Shown one piece after another: positions 48,199 through 61,560 of a stretch of DNA of 64,000 nucleotides. Every line of letters begins with the position of its first letter. Position 1 is the first letter of the stretch. The position numbers were made by a program, and so were the translations under genes. The DNA is from Amaranthus tricolor. Its lineage: Eukaryota > Streptophyta > Magnoliopsida > Caryophyllales > Amaranthaceae. The notes beneath the pieces were generated by a model, which had not been told where the DNA came from, did not search any database, and saw nothing but the letters and a program-made list of their open reading frames with translations. The stretch lies in the NCBI RefSeq assembly GCF_026212465.1, contig NC_080049.1, positions 6,875,792 to 6,939,791 of the forward strand. The letters run 5' to 3'.

Positions 48199-48970
48199 TA
48201 GGAGTGTCAAACAGGTCAGGTTGGGTCATTTTCAGGTTCGGATCATATATAAATGGGTCAATAAACCCTTAACCTGAACTTGACCCATTTAATTAATGGG
48301 TCAAAAATTGAAACCCCGACCTGATCTATAGCAGATTGGTTCAACCTGCTAATGACCCATTTAACTTACTTTTTTTTTAGGTCATTAAATTCATATATTT
48401 CAGGTCATTTGACCCATTTAACCTTAATTAAAGGCTTCCTCCAAAAATAAACGTATGCCACTTAATGCAGCGAGCACACGGTATTCTTTAGTAAAAGGCG
48501 AAAGAATAGTTCGCGTTGTGCTCACGGCGTGGCTGCGTAAGTTGGTATGAAATCTGTGGAAGTTATTTAAAGGAATTTTCTTATATTAGTATCTTTCATA
48601 GCCGATATAGGACAACTTCCTTTATTATTGAAAGTCATCTTCAGCTGACAAATCCCTTAGCCGATGTGGGACAACTTCCTTTCTTATTAAAAGTCATCTT
48701 CAGCTGACAAATCCCTCAATACATGGTAATTGGTATTATCTTAGTTTTACGAAGTATTTGGCAAATGTTGATCCGTCTTAAATTTAATAAATGGGTTAAA
48801 CAGGTTTTTTTCGGGTTTAAATATTCAACCTGAACCTAACCCATTTAATAAACAGATCAGGTCGAGTTGACCCATTTAATTAATTGGGTCAAAAATCTAA
48901 ACCCAAACCCGCTAATTTCGAGTCGGTTTCAGATCAGGTTAGCAGGTCGGGTCAGCTTTTGCCAGCCCTA
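48199..48970. mobile_element. Second hAT-like element nested in the first
   Basis: Ends TAGGAGTGTCAAACAGGTCA and inverted TAGGGCTGGCAAAAGCTGAC, with GACCCATTT/AAATGGGTC repeats inside both ends. The flanking octamers (ATAGCAAA, ATAGGCAG) agree at five of eight positions, so the duplication is decayed or absent. Confidence 0.6.
48598..48716 (+). repeat. Tandem duplication of about 60 bp
   Basis: The unit AGCCGATATAGGACAACTTC through GCTGACAAATCCCT is repeated once, with changes such as ATATAGG to ATGTGGG. Confidence 0.85.
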
Positions 48971-48994
48971 ATAGGCAGGTCAATTTATTTCAAT

Positions 48995-49114
<120 letters not shown>

Positions 49115-49634
49115 TGTATGCAATCTCTTCTGTTTAGAACTTGTGTTCTTCCTTTTTCCGTATTATTAGAAAACTAAAATTGGACTTAATTTGTTAAAAT
49201 TAGGTGAAAATTTGATTCGGATTTATAACAGTTCAATTTACAATCGGTTCGGGTTTGTATCAGTTCGGGTTAAAAACAGTTCGATTAATAATCGATCGGG
49301 TTTGTATCAGTTCGGGTTAAAAACAGTTCGATCTTAATCGGTTTTAGTCAGGTTACATTCGGTTACGTGCATAATTCGGGTCGGATTTGACTCGGGTCGA
49401 TCACTGTTCAGTTCTGGTAACATCGGTTAAGGTTTATATGTCGATTATAAAATTCGGTTGCAGTTCGAGTTCGATTTTGCCCTTTTCGGTTATCAAACGG
49501 TTCGAGTGAAGTATCGGTTCGGGTAATTGCGGTTCGGTAAACCTAAAAAATTTACATTTTTTTCGGGTCGGATAATTTTCGATTCCGGGTCGGATTTTCG
49601 GGTCGGGTTTGTTTTGAACAGCTCTAAGTGTGAT

Positions 49635-50470
49635 TAAATATTGCAACTTTTTATTATTGCTACTTTCTATCTTCAATGCTCTCAATCCTTTATTCCAACT
49701 ACCAACTATTCTCTATGTTTTCTAATATTTTTCTCATTTATAATATTTTAATTTAAAGAGAGAAATTTAACAATAAATGTTTAAAAATGTAGATAAAATA
49801 AAATATATCCATGTAATATTTTGTAAGATTCATCTTATCTTAATTAATATAGTTTTTTATTATGTATCATTTATAATTTTTATGATATATATTTAAACAA
49901 ATTACTTTAAAAACTGCATAAAAAAAAAAAAGTAATACCGCCCAAAAAAACTTCTCTGAAATCGATACTCTCCTTGTTCCTCCCATATTTCAAATGCGAA
50001 AAACAAAAAAAATCAGAGAAACTACTTATGCAAATCAGAACAAGAATATGAGATGATACCTTTTATGTATTGACAACAGCAAATCAAAAAGATGGGAATG
50101 CCAAAATTTGCTTGTAAACATGAAACAGCCTTTAAGCAGTTCCTGGTTAACCAATATTTGTGCAGTTGGGTTGAGGTCAAACCTTTGCGGCACAGATAGT
50201 ACTTCAACATACATACTCGTTTATGTAAGATATCGCAACAGATCCTTGTTTTATCCAGAATTCTTAATTTTTTTTTTGCCGAACAGGGGTAAAGTAGAGT
50301 CCTATAGAAATTCGCTATGCATTTCACCTTACCCATACCTTACAGTACGAAGGTTCACGACCCTTGTTTGAGGTATGTAGCAAACAAGAGTAGAATACTG
50401 GCTGTTAAGTATTTGGGCAAAACAGTACATATACATATATATACAAAGCCAATATCTGTATCAGCATTTT
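49635..50470. other. 3' flank of the unknown gene
   Basis: No gene recognised. The part nearest 50470 is presumably the 3' UTR of the minus-strand gene. Short open frames on both strands here show no family signature. Confidence 0.4.
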
Positions 50471-53400
50471 TCATCTAAGATAGACTCGAGCATTTAGGGA
50501 CTTTTTGGCATCATTCATCCTATCAATCCTCACCTGTAAATGGCATGTGAAAGAGTAAAGATTAACAGATTTGCAGACTAAGGCCAAAGAAAATTTGAAC
50601 AGGAGACACTTTGCTTTTCTTTGGATCAATGTAAGCAACCAATGGTGAGCTTAACCATGATTCAAGAGAAGAAAATTTTCATTATTACACATACACTTGA
50701 ACAAAGCTATCTGTAAACCATACTAAGATTGCAAAGAGCAATACAAGTTTATATAAACGGCATTAGTTTATGAACTTTGATGCGTGGGTGCATAGATTTA
50801 AGTATCAAGTAGGCACATTGGTTATTTGTTCTATGAGTGGTGATCAAGACAAAGATCCCACTTGACTATGCTTTAACTTATAAATTAAAAACTAATCACA
50901 ATTTAAGGGTGATGAATGAATAGTGCAATATTTCTGCCTGGAGGATAGAAATATCCATGAAGAAACAAATTACTATTGTAATTAATTTTCTATTTTAATA
51001 GTTCCTGTTTTTAGTAGTTAGGGTTTTGTGCATTCCTAATCAGAGGAATGTTGGGTCAAAAGTCAAAGCATTGGGTCAAGGAGGATCAAAGCTATACTTC
51101 TATCATAAATCATCACTCTAGAGCTCCTAATTTAAGTTGGAGAAATTCAGCAAAGGTGATTTTAGATGGAGGAGATACAGGACTCCGAGGCCTTTTCAAC
51201 AACACGTCATATGCAAGAATTGACTGAAGCTTGCTACTGCGAAAATGGATAAGCACATTGTTATTAAGATGTTACTAAATTAGATTTCTTTTTAAACTCA
51301 ATGTACGATATATTTTCTTAGAAATAGCCAAATAGGGGCTTTATGAGCCAATAGATTTTAGATCTCATAATGTTCAATCACGATTACATTCTTTTCATGT
51401 GTTCTTATTTCGCGAGTGAATAGATTAAGACTCAAAACCCAACCAAAATAAAAGAAGTAAAGCAAGGGACAGTTGCAAGATTGTTCAATCACCGATTGCA
51501 TTGTGAAGGTATTCTCGTGTAACTAGTTATCCATTACTCACCTAGCTTGGTCTTTTGGCCACAATTGGTGCAATTTATACTCAAGTTCATTAAAAACACT
51601 TGGGTGAGGTTTACATGAACATATCTTGAATCAAATATCTAGTAAATTTTGCCCCACTTCAATCAAGTACGCAATATAGCACAATAAACATTTATGAAGC
51701 TCATCTGTATTGAAAAATTGACACATAATAGTTTATCATGTTGAAATCATATTCATATTATTGGAAAATATTGGGTCTACAAGACTTAGAAAACAGACTT
51801 TAGAGGGAAACAGAGGACTTTTTAGTGCTACTACAAATAGGATAACGAGAAAGTTTAGATTACCTTCGAACCAGCTGATGTTACTCCAACATTGTATTTT
51901 GACTTCAGTCCGGGTACCTTGTGATCTGATACTCTCCAACTTGGCACGCTGTCACCAGATCTATGACTTGAAACTGCTCTTCCTCCCAGGTTCTCTTTTC
52001 CTCTGCATGCAAATTTATTAAACTGCCTGCCTCCTACTTTACCCTCAACGCCTTGAGCAATTCCTGACTGACTTAATAGAATTTTTTGAGTTGTTTGAAG
52101 AAAAACCTGTGCAGATCATACGTCAGCTTGAGAAATATATATATATAATCAGTTGTTCTGACAGAATTCACCAAGTATCAAACCTTTGAGTTTGAAGTTT
52201 TCTGGGTATTGGCTGCTGCAGCAGGAGCAACATCTCTACCATTTTTCTTAGAGCTGTAGGAATTGTCAGCACGAACAGATGGCACCCTCACTTTTTTAGC
52301 TTTCCCTTTTCCTTGAGCAAGGTTTTGCCTTAGATCTCTCAAATTGGAAACTTTATCTTTAGCCAGTTTGACACCAGCTGCCATTTCATTAACATCAAGC
52401 TTTGCATACGAGAATCCTTGGTTAGGCCTCCCAAATGAAGACTTGTGATCTTTCGACCCTATATGAACATTCAACTTTACTTTCACTTGCTGGCAGTGAT
52501 CTGATTTTGGTACAGCTGCAGATTTTTTGCCTTTTCGATCATATCCAGTAGAAGAGCCTACATGGGACTTGCCAGCAGAAGATTTACGGCCTTTTGTATC
52601 ATATCCAGTACTAGAAAAGTTCAAATTGGACTTGAAATTGCAAGATTTACGAGCTTCTGATTTTTTTTTGCAGGAATGACCTATTGACACAGCTGCAGAT
52701 CCCTCGCCTTTAGTAACAGGTCCAGTACAAGATGAGCTCACACTCAACTTGCCTGACGAAATTTTGTGATTGTTTGCTTCTGTATTGTCACTGACCTCAA
52801 GCCGCAGTGCTGGTCTAGTGGCATGACTTTTCCTGAGATTGGTTCTCAAAGAATTTAGAAGACCACCTGTGAGAGCAAATGAATCTTTTGACTCCCCCGA
52901 AACCTTTGAATTTTGTTGCCAACCTAGAGTTTTCAAGGTGCTTTTTGAGACCCTACTTGGTCGTGCAAACTGTGAATCTGGATCACCAGTGCGATTAAAT
53001 GCATCGTTCAGCTCCTCAGAATCCTTTAAATCTTGGTGCCAACTTACAGTTCTTGTGGTGCTTGTTGAAACCCCGCTTGTGCTTGCTGACTCAAACTTTA
53101 GAGACACACTTCTTACTGAATCATCCACCTCACTGGTGATTGAATTAGAAGCTTTACTTTGATTCCCATGGTTCACTTTAGATTTAGCTTCCTGACTTGA
53201 AACTGAATTAATTGATGAAAACCTACCACCCAAATCATTAATGGGATGTCCTTTACTTAAACAAATTTGACGACAGTTGCTTGTCCTGTCTCTAATTCTA
53301 TAGTTGTTGCCTCTTGATTTTGAAACAGAAAACGGAAGATGTGGAGAACATGGTCCTTGCAGGTTAAAGTTGAAAATGTCATTCCCCACATCCGGATGTG

Positions 53401-54994
53401 CAAATGCAGATCTTAAACGCCGTGCAGAATGATAATGGAACCTAAATTAAGTCAACCCCATTAACAAAATAATATAAATGGGTGCGTTCTAAAGTAGTCA
53501 AACCCAGGTGAAAACTGTGTAAGATCACTTACGGATGGCTTGTGTGAAACCATGCATCATTACTGCAAAAAGACGGGAAATGCACAGTAATTACAGAGCA
53601 GCTAATATAAAATTCTAAGCATATGCTACTGAATCCATCCCAAGTGAAGTTTCATTAGTTCACTTTTACGGTCTCCAAGATACTAACAATAACAATGACA
53701 AAACCTCAATCTTAAAGTAAGGATGTGCCGACCAAAACCTAGTCACATCAGATGATCATGCAGTCTCCAAGATGTGTGTAATAATTACTGTCCTAATTAC
53801 CAATTTTTCCATATTTAGTAACATAATGATCAAACCCTCACAAATTACTAGTAAACTATAAGTACCATGGAGTACAAACACAAGCAAACGTCACATTTAA
53901 ATCACAAGAAACTCACTTGTCTTCAGTCGACAGTGTTGATTCCAACGAAAGATCAGCCCACATTGGTGCCTCAAACTCTTCCTGAGATTGATAAACATAT
54001 AAAACAAAAATGAAGGTGTTACAATTACGACTCGTTCGATTTCAAAAACCAAACCTTCTAATCATAAAGCAAGATAGAAGAAGGATCACATAGTTATCAT
54101 AGTCGAATGAACATCCGAAAACCATACACATTACTCCTTGTTCTTCACTTACTCAGCTATTCATCAAACCACATGTCCACAACAGAGAATATCCCACTTT
54201 AATAAAATGTATAAGCTTTACGATTCTCACACTTCCCTGATAAAAATTTATTTCATTAGACCTAAGTCCTAACCAATAAAACATATGGAACAATCACAGA
54301 CAAAAAGTGACAAACATTCTGCAAACCACCTTTTAATATAACTTAGATATGAATGAAAATTAGAGTTGATCAAGATTTACAGATTACAGGTTGAGATGGG
54401 CGATAGTCAAGTGAGTGGAGAAGAAGAATTTATAGGGCAACCACTATGACCGATATATTGATTAATGAAACCAAAACAAATTTGTTGGTATTTAGGCTTT
54501 GGCATTGTTGTTGTACCGGTACAATAGAACTCCAACAAACCTACTACTACAAGGCAGAGCTATAAAAAAATATGAAAACCAATTCGAAACTCAGTTTAAT
54601 TTATCCTGTCATTTTGTATTGATTAAATAATTTATAACCCATATTACCAACAATTGGGATTCAAACAAAAGAGGGTAATTTTTACTTTTCAGGGGACTAA
54701 TAACTCAATGAGAACAATATTCAGTAGAACTAAAAGCAAGAAATCCAGGAAACACCCAGATGTTGAATTGGCATGAAAAGGAAAGGGGAAAACCCCCATA
54801 TGAAAAGAACTCATATTACTCAATATTAAACCCAAATTAAACCTAAATTGAACCCCCCAAACTGATATAAATGAGTGTTTTAAGGAGAATTTCTTAAATA
54901 CCAGAAACGCCCAGTGATCAGCTTCCGCAATGCTTCTCCTCTTGGACGCTCCAATACCATCATCTTTAACCTTGATCTTAGTTTGAGTCGACAT
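50471..54994 (-). CDS. Plant protein of unknown function, six exons, Ser/Lys-rich
   Basis: Exons 54994-54902, 53981-53917, 53562-53533, 53441-52184, 52106-51864 and 50533-50471 have GT..AG borders, keep phase, and total 1752 nt (583 aa). ATG 54994 is the first ATG in frame. The ordered N-terminus has SIAEADHWAFLEEFEAPMW and, after a 30-bp micro-exon, DAWFHTSHPFHYHSARRL. This looks like a conserved plant module, though I cannot name it. The rest is low-complexity, basic and Ser-rich, with two adjacent 40-residue repeats (about 187-226 and 227-266, each with W at position 11) and two 20-residue repeats starting SSTGYD (about 339 and 359). The final two exons are basic. The last exon is the least certain. 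Likely nuclear or cytoskeletal by composition only. Confidence 0.8.
50849..50927. repeat. Relict of a Stowaway-like MITE in the last intron
   Basis: Matches the interior of the MITE at 7841-8094 (CTTTAACTTATAAATTAAAA, TGATGAATGAATAGTGCA). The ends are lost. Confidence 0.65.
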
Positions 54995-55551
54995 TTCTTT
55001 AAGCTGATCAATATTTAGCAAAAACCCAAGAAGTTCCTTCTAATTTGAATCATGGAAAGGCTGAAATAGTTTGGATTGTCCATTGTTTCAGTGGGTTATA
55101 CTGTTTCTACTGGGTTTATTTTAATGGCGTGGGAGAAGAAGTGACGAATTCGGAAGTTGAAGAGACTATGAGAGATTGAGAGGAGTGTGAACCGTGTATT
55201 ACTGACTTAAATTGTATACGTGTAAGGTGTGGATGATTCTACGTTTTCTTGACCGTTAGATAGTAAGAGCAATCAAATGTGAAGAGGGAAAATTAGAGTA
55301 GCTTCCAAAGGAAGCTTAAAACAAGTCTACTACACATAGTAATGATGGGCATGGGTCTTGGACCCTAAGAGTCTAGAACCGACCCGCTTCGACCCTAATT
55401 TTAAGGGTTTGGATTCAATTATTTTGGGACCCTATGAAGCCGGGTCGAATTTGGGTCCATAACCTTAGGGTTCGGGTCTGGGTCCACAGGTTTGAGACCC
55501 AAATCTGGTAGAGATCCGACCTATGGACCCATTTACATCTTTTTAAATTTA

Positions 55552-55809
55552 ACTCTTTTCTTTCCTTTTTGTTTGTCCACTATACTTTTTTTACGTATTT
55601 CAAAGCAAATATTGAGCCTTGATATCTCATAGTACGCATAATAAAAAGTTATAAAAATTACATATTAAAATTCTTTGTATCAAAATGAATCTAACAAGAT
55701 TCCATATGAATATATCTTGTATTGAATATAGACTTTAAAAATCAAATTTAAATTTTTCTCTTTAACGTGAAAAAACTTAAAGTGGACAAACAAAAAAGAA
55801 CGGAAAGAG
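55552..55809. mobile_element. Stowaway-like MITE, degraded left end
   Basis: The interior pair TTTTTGTTTGTCCACTAT and AAAGTGGACAAACAAAAAAG are inverted repeats. The right end is CGGAAAGAGTA and the left is a decayed TAACTCTTTTC. Confidence 0.7.
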
Positions 55810-56091
55810 TATATTAGCTATCATGTGTATTTAATAGTTTGATTTGAAATTTTGTTATATTTCTGAACAATAAGTGATTTTTTAAATTTTGTCAATTCAT
55901 ATTAATTTGAAATTTGTTTTTTGTATTTATACTTTAAAAATTCAACGGCTTGATAAATATTTCGTTATAAGAACTTGTATGTTGGAAAGTTGTATATTCT
56001 TATTCGCTCAATTAGTATACAATATTACAAGATCTTTGTTAGTCGAAAATATTTAAATAATTTTATACGAATGGTCGAAAATTGTATAATA

Positions 56092-56348
56092 CTCCATCCA
56101 ATTCATAAAAGTGGAGACATTTACTTTTTGACATTATTCACTTATTATTCTTAATTTATATTTTATTCTTAATTTACAAATCGAAACATAGTCAAGTGAG
56201 ATTTTGTTTAATTCGTGTCAATGCAAAGATTATTAATATCTACATTTTATAATATTTCATTATATATAATAAAAGATATTAAGTATTAAATAAGTGCATT
56301 GGATAGTGTGAAAAAGTAAATGTCCCATTTTCTATGAATCGGAAGGAG
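56092..56348. mobile_element. Stowaway-like MITE
   Basis: Ends CTCCATCCAATTCATAAAAG and inverted CTCCTTCCGATTCATAGAAA are flanked by TA at 56090-56091 and 56349-56350. It is 257 bp. Confidence 0.88.
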
Positions 56349-56524
56349 TATATATTTTAAATAAAATTTCAGGAAAAAGAAATTGTTTTGAACCCAAATC
56401 TAGACCCTAGACCCGCCAGACCCTAAGGGTCTGGGTCCAAATTTTCAGACCCTATGGATCTAGGTCCGAGTCTAAGTCCAATGAAAAAATTAGGGTCTAG
56501 ATCTGGGTCTAACATGTACAAATA

Positions 56525-57986
56525 ACTAGGAAAGACAACTTTTCCTATCTTTAAAGGTACATTCTTATACAACCTATCATAACTATATAATTTCCCTGAT
56601 GGAACAGCCACAATATATGATATTTTTTCAAACGTTTTTAAATTCAATTCTTCTACTTTACTCTTTGCAATAAATGAACAAGTTGCACCCGAATCAAACA
56701 ATACATTAACAGCTATAGAATGGATGACGAATGTACCTGTAACCACATCCGTCGCCTGGTCAGCTTCCTTTGAACTGACCGCAGATACTTGTCCACCAGC
56801 CGGTTGTGCGTTCATTCCTCCCCCTGGTTTCTCACACGTTGCATTCCTAAACCTTCAACCCGATTTCTTTCCGTCCGACCCTGTCCCCCATTAAATTGTC
56901 GTTGAAGCCTCTGGCCATTATTACCATGATGACCTCTCCCAGTTTGTTGGTTGCCTTGCTTCCCAAAGTTGCTCTGATTTTGTTGTCGGTGTTGTTCTCC
57001 TGGCTGTCGATTATCACTTCCTTTCTTTATGTAGCACTCATACTCCCTATGTCCCCTCTTGTGGCAGAAATTATATTCAACCTAATTCCCTTCACAATCT
57101 TTCCCATGATGATTTTTCTTGAACCTCCTGCAGAAATACTTTCTTTCCTTGCCATCCCGATCGAGCAAAGGCTTATTAGCAGACCTCACATCTCCCCTAA
57201 ACCCCCCATTCACACTCGAACAATTCCCTTGAAAACTTCCAAAAGTCTTTGGCTTCTTCTGATAGAAGCCTAATGGTGCTCTTGGCTAACCATTTCCTTC
57301 CTCTTCTCCGTAACATTGACCTTCTCCTTTTCTTCCTCCTTTCGTAAGATATTCCCTACCTGAGCTGCACGCTTATACATCTGCTCTAACGTGCTATAGC
57401 GATCACTTTCGATATGTTTTTGAATATCAAAAGATAATCCCAGTTCGAAGCGTTGCATTTTCTTCTCTTCAGTGGGTACATCATCTGGACAGTATTTGAT
57501 GTACTCCATAAACTTGTGGTAGTATTCATCAACAGTCAAACTACCCATCTCAAATCGAGCAAACTTGTTCGACCTGTCCTTTCTCACATGTAGCGGGTTA
57601 AACTTCTCCCTCATAGCTCTCTTAAACATACCCCAATTCCTACCCCCATCAGCTTGCTCTAAAAGCCCCGCCTTACTGTTTGCCCACCAATAGTCGGCTT
57701 CCCCAGTCAGATAGAAAGCAGCTTGATTGATTTTCAATTCCTCCGGGCACTCTACCACATCAAAGAGTTTTTCAAACTCCCTTAACCAGTGTTTGATCTC
57801 CGACGGTTCTCCTTTACCATCAAAGGGTGATGGTTAGTTCTGACTAGTGCTCTTGTTCATCTTAGAGGCTTGTTCAGACACATATCTCGTTCGTGGTGTG
57901 CTAACTTCGGTTAATGCCTTAACCAAATTCCTTAGTGTTTAGTTAGTGTCATTTCTAGCTAGTCTTTTCCTGGAAATTGGAGGCAT
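56525..57986 (-). pseudogene. Gypsy gag and partial protease, broken
   Basis: Starts at ATG 57986 (MPPISRKRLARND), three bases after TTTCATTTGCAG. Stops interrupt it soon after. It then reads QAAFYLTGEADYWWANSKAG, FARFEMGSLTVDEYYHKFME and a decayed zinc-knuckle region (57270-56820). The protease is recognised by VLFDSGATCSFIAKSK near 56690. Homology ends at KIGKVVFPS, and the next residues derive from the GGGTCT-rich insertion. Confidence 0.9.
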
Positions 57987-58383
57987 CTTCTGCAAATGAA
58001 AATAGAGGGTACTATAAGTATATTTCCTAAGATTCAAGATGAGGTCAGGCCTTATTAATTTTTTTTACACCTTTTAAAACAACGACACACAAGGAAGAAC
58101 ATCTAATTAATAACTCAATTTACCATTTTTTTTCAATATAAATTATTACATGCAATAAGGCTCACCACATATGAGATGAAAACAAACCATAATATTTTTA
58201 TAAAAGTTTCACTGGTTCGCGTCATACAAAAAGACTTACACCAAGTAAAAAAATAAATAAATAAATAAATATAAATAAAGATAATAAAAAAAACAAAATC
58301 AAAAATCACTTTACTCGAAGGTTTACATAAAAAAATAAAGAAAAACAACCAAAAGATAACAAAATAATAACTAAAAGAAACAT

Positions 58384-59258
58384 CTAGCGCCTGGCGTCTC
58401 TAGTGTACGAACGCTCATCATAAACTGTTGGGTTGAAGTCTTCATCATCCTCATCTCCTCCAGAATCACTGCTTGAATCCGAACATGCATCCTCCATATC
58501 ACTATATTCACCCCCAGATTCTTGGTTGTTCACTGGTGCTTCCTCTGGGTCCTCTTCAGGGTCTTCCTTGGGGTCCTCCTCGTTGGACCACCCCCTAGCA
58601 AACTCTTCTTCCTCTTCTTCCTCACCATTTGAAATCTAAGTAATTGTTAATGGTTCACGGCTAGCCTCCCACATCTTAATTTCACTCTCCACCGGGTCAA
58701 TAGGTTCCTCTAATGGAGATTCAGGTTTATTCTCCTCCTTTACCGAATCTGGAGCTAATTCAGATTTCTTCGGTTCATTTAAATTTTCATCTTCCGTAGG
58801 TTCTTCCTCATTCGAGGATTCCTCTTCCTCCAAGGGTCCTCCTCATCAAAGGGTTCTTCTTCTTCTAAAGGTTCTCTCTCTTCGAAAGGTTCTCCCTCTT
58901 CTAAAGGTTCCATCTCTTCGAAAGATTCTCCCTCTTCTGAAGGTTCTCCCTCTTCTAAGGGTTCTTCCTCCAGATGGTTTACCCCACTAGGTTCTACCCT
59001 TAATGGTTCCATCCTTTTTCTAGATGCGGATAAATGATGCAGCTTATTTAGGTCTAGTTCTGAGTCATAACATACCCTATCTGCTTTCGTTTTAATCATA
59101 TACATCCGCTCTCTATAATCTCGGATACTTTCACCATTTTGTACCCTCTATATATCTGAATTACAGACTTCTCTTTAGACAGTCTCTGGGTCAAACATCG
59201 GTACTCCCCTAGTCTCATTGGGGGTGTGTGGGTCCATAAGTGTCTTTCCCTTATCCAT
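58384..59258 (-). pseudogene. Acidic ORF1 relict of the second gypsy family
   Basis: Starts MDKGKTLMDPHTPNETRG, five bases after an acceptor-like TTTGTTTGTAACCAG. In-frame stops follow after about 27 residues, then IRDYRERMYMIKTKAD, matching DYTRRMEMIYKRSK of the intact ORF. A Glu-rich middle is made of an 18-bp minisatellite. The block PVESEIKMWE matches EEESEIMMWE, and the S/D-rich tail ends DFNPTVYDERSYTRD before a TAG at 58384. Frameshifts separate the parts, so it is not functional, but all regions of ORF1 are recognisable. Confidence 0.78.
58850..58975 (-). repeat. 18-bp coding minisatellite in ORF1
   Basis: About seven copies of an 18-bp unit (plus strand TCTAAAGGTTCTCCCTCT with variants) encode six-residue repeats of the type EPLEEG. 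Confidence 0.85.
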
Positions 59259-59468
59259 ATATCCTGGTTACAAACAAAAAGAACAAAACATAATACATTA
59301 CAATCTCTTACAACTTTCACTAACAGCCTATACCTACAACATATAGTAGCCTTATCGGCTCGATTAACAACATACAACACACAATCTTAGTCAAACAATT
59401 TTTATCCCAAATGACTATTCCCCAACTTTCTACTAAGGTCGGTTATTTCTTTATCATTTTAAAATGTA

Positions 59469-59481
59469 GGCTCTAATACCA
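59469..59481 (-). promoter_or_regulatory. Primer-binding site of the second gypsy family
   Basis: TGGTATTAGAGCC on the minus strand, two bases after the LTR end CTATTACA. One change from the initiator Met-tRNA PBS. Confidence 0.85.
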
Positions 59482-61070
59482 ATTGTAATAGTTCGGTTTA
59501 AAGTGAATCGGATAATTACATGTAAATCTAAATTCGGGGTCACGCGTCGGACATTTAAGTTAAACTATTTATAGGATCGATGACGTTCTAGTGATAAAGA
59601 AATAAGCAAATAAAGATAGTAACAACAATTCAATAAAAGTCTTAAAGGTTACAACTTGAGATCCTAAGGGCCTCTTCAAAACCATATTCTAGTTTAAAAT
59701 ATAAACGTACTTGCTGAAATAAATAAACAATTTCAACGACAAAATATCATAGATCGTGTACGACAGTCAACTCATTTATAGGTTTTAATGTTGAAGTCCT
59801 CACACACTATTCCCGCCTGCAAATCGACCTGCTAGTTGTCGAAAGACAACATCATAGCAAGTTCAAAGAACATAAACCAGCACACGTCATAGACTTCATA
59901 CAATGCATTATACAGGTTACATACAAACAATGAGTTCATCCAAACATGCAAAAGCTCTAATATTTAAGATGTCATTATTGTCTTTCCAATTCCCAACTCA
60001 TGTCGTTGCCTGTCCAGTTCAGGTTGCTAGAGTAATATAAAAGTTTAAAGGAATACACATGGGAAAGCTAATCCCAAGGCAACCTCCAGCCTAAGATGTT
60101 GCCCGTCCTATTCGGGTCGTCAAAGTTAAAGTATGCATATCCCCATGGTGACCGTAATGATCCAAAACTGCCATGGGAACGATAAATAATAATAATTCCA
60201 ATCCAGTATAATAACCCCAAATGGGTAGCCAACATAACCATCCCCAAATTTCCAAGTTAAACTCTTTTCCAATTATTTTTGGTGTCTAAGCCTTAAGTGA
60301 TACACAAAATCACATCATAGAATGAGTACAACCTTAATGTACATAACCAATTAAATAGTATGGTCTAAGCGTGGACCTTAAAAGGACGGTAAATTAATCA
60401 AAGCACGCCACAAAAGGAATCTCAACTCCTTATGAATCGAGGTCCTAAACACAACCACGCATACAAAAAATCACGTATTAGTATGTGTTTACACAACCAA
60501 TCCACTTTATACTACCAAGGCGTCACTAAAATTCATAATTTTAAATGATTAAATATTAATCCCAATAACTTCTAAATTTTAAAATGCAACCAGAAACTTT
60601 ATTGGCCTTTTTGGACAGTTTCAAAAATTCAAACAAAAAATCCGACTTCATCACTACGTCCATCAATTATGTTGGGTACCAAATTTCATAATTTTTAACG
60701 CTCATTTACTATTTCTAACTAATTTTAGCGTTTAAGTGACCTTTAAAGCAATCGGTGAACGAAGCGACAAACAAAATGCAGTAGAATGTCGAGGTTTGAG
60801 GCGTGCCCATCGAGGCACACCAACTGTCCAGAATTTTTTTTTTTCTTATTTCATTTAAATATTTATATTCCTTTAACTCCTTTATTTTAAATTCAATGAT
60901 TTCTATTCCCAATATTTACAATTCAACACATACTACCACAAATCATTCTTAATAATAAAATAATCAAAATATGAGTATCCACACATACACAAATCTCAAA
61001 ACACAATTAAAGACAACATAAAAAAATATATAAATAATTATATTAAGACATTTTTATCACTCATTATTTG

Positions 61071-61188
<118 letters not shown>

Positions 61189-61264
61189 AAAAGGTTATGA
61201 ACTCATGGAAAACTAAACATGAATATGAATCATAATAAACCATATAAAGGTAACACATGAATAT

Positions 61265-61560
61265 AATTCTTCTAACAATTAAATTTTGTTAAAGAATTAT
61301 AAATCATAAAAAAAGAAAAAAAAACTATATAAACTTAACACTTGAATATAATTCTTCTAACAAATTAAATTTTGTTAAAAGAATTATAAATCATAAAAAA
61401 AAAACTATATAAACTTAACACTTGAATATAATTCTTCTAAAAAATTAAATTTTGTTAAAGAATTATAAATCATAAGAAAAAAAAAACTATATAAACTTAA
61501 CACATGAATATAATTCTTCTAACAAATTAAATTTTGTTAAAGAATTAAATCATGAACAAC
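61265..61560 (-). repeat. Tandem repeat of about 80 bp in the LTR
   Basis: Four copies of a unit with AATATAATTCTTCTAACAAA, TTAAATTTTGTTAAAGAATT and an ACTATATAAACTTAACAC segment. The solo LTR has related TTTAATTTGTTAAAAGAATT stretches near 12380-12640. Confidence 0.88.

Larger units (their letters stand above)
55339..56525. mobile_element. GGGTCT-rich non-autonomous element with two nested MITEs
   Basis: Both ends (55345-55530 and 56390-56515) are dense in GGGTC(T/C)/AGACCC motifs in both orientations, like subterminal regions of hAT-type elements. The middle is taken up by two Stowaway-like MITEs. Clear TIRs and a target duplication were not found. The right border falls where homology of the minus-strand gag-protease frame stops. 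Confidence 0.5.
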
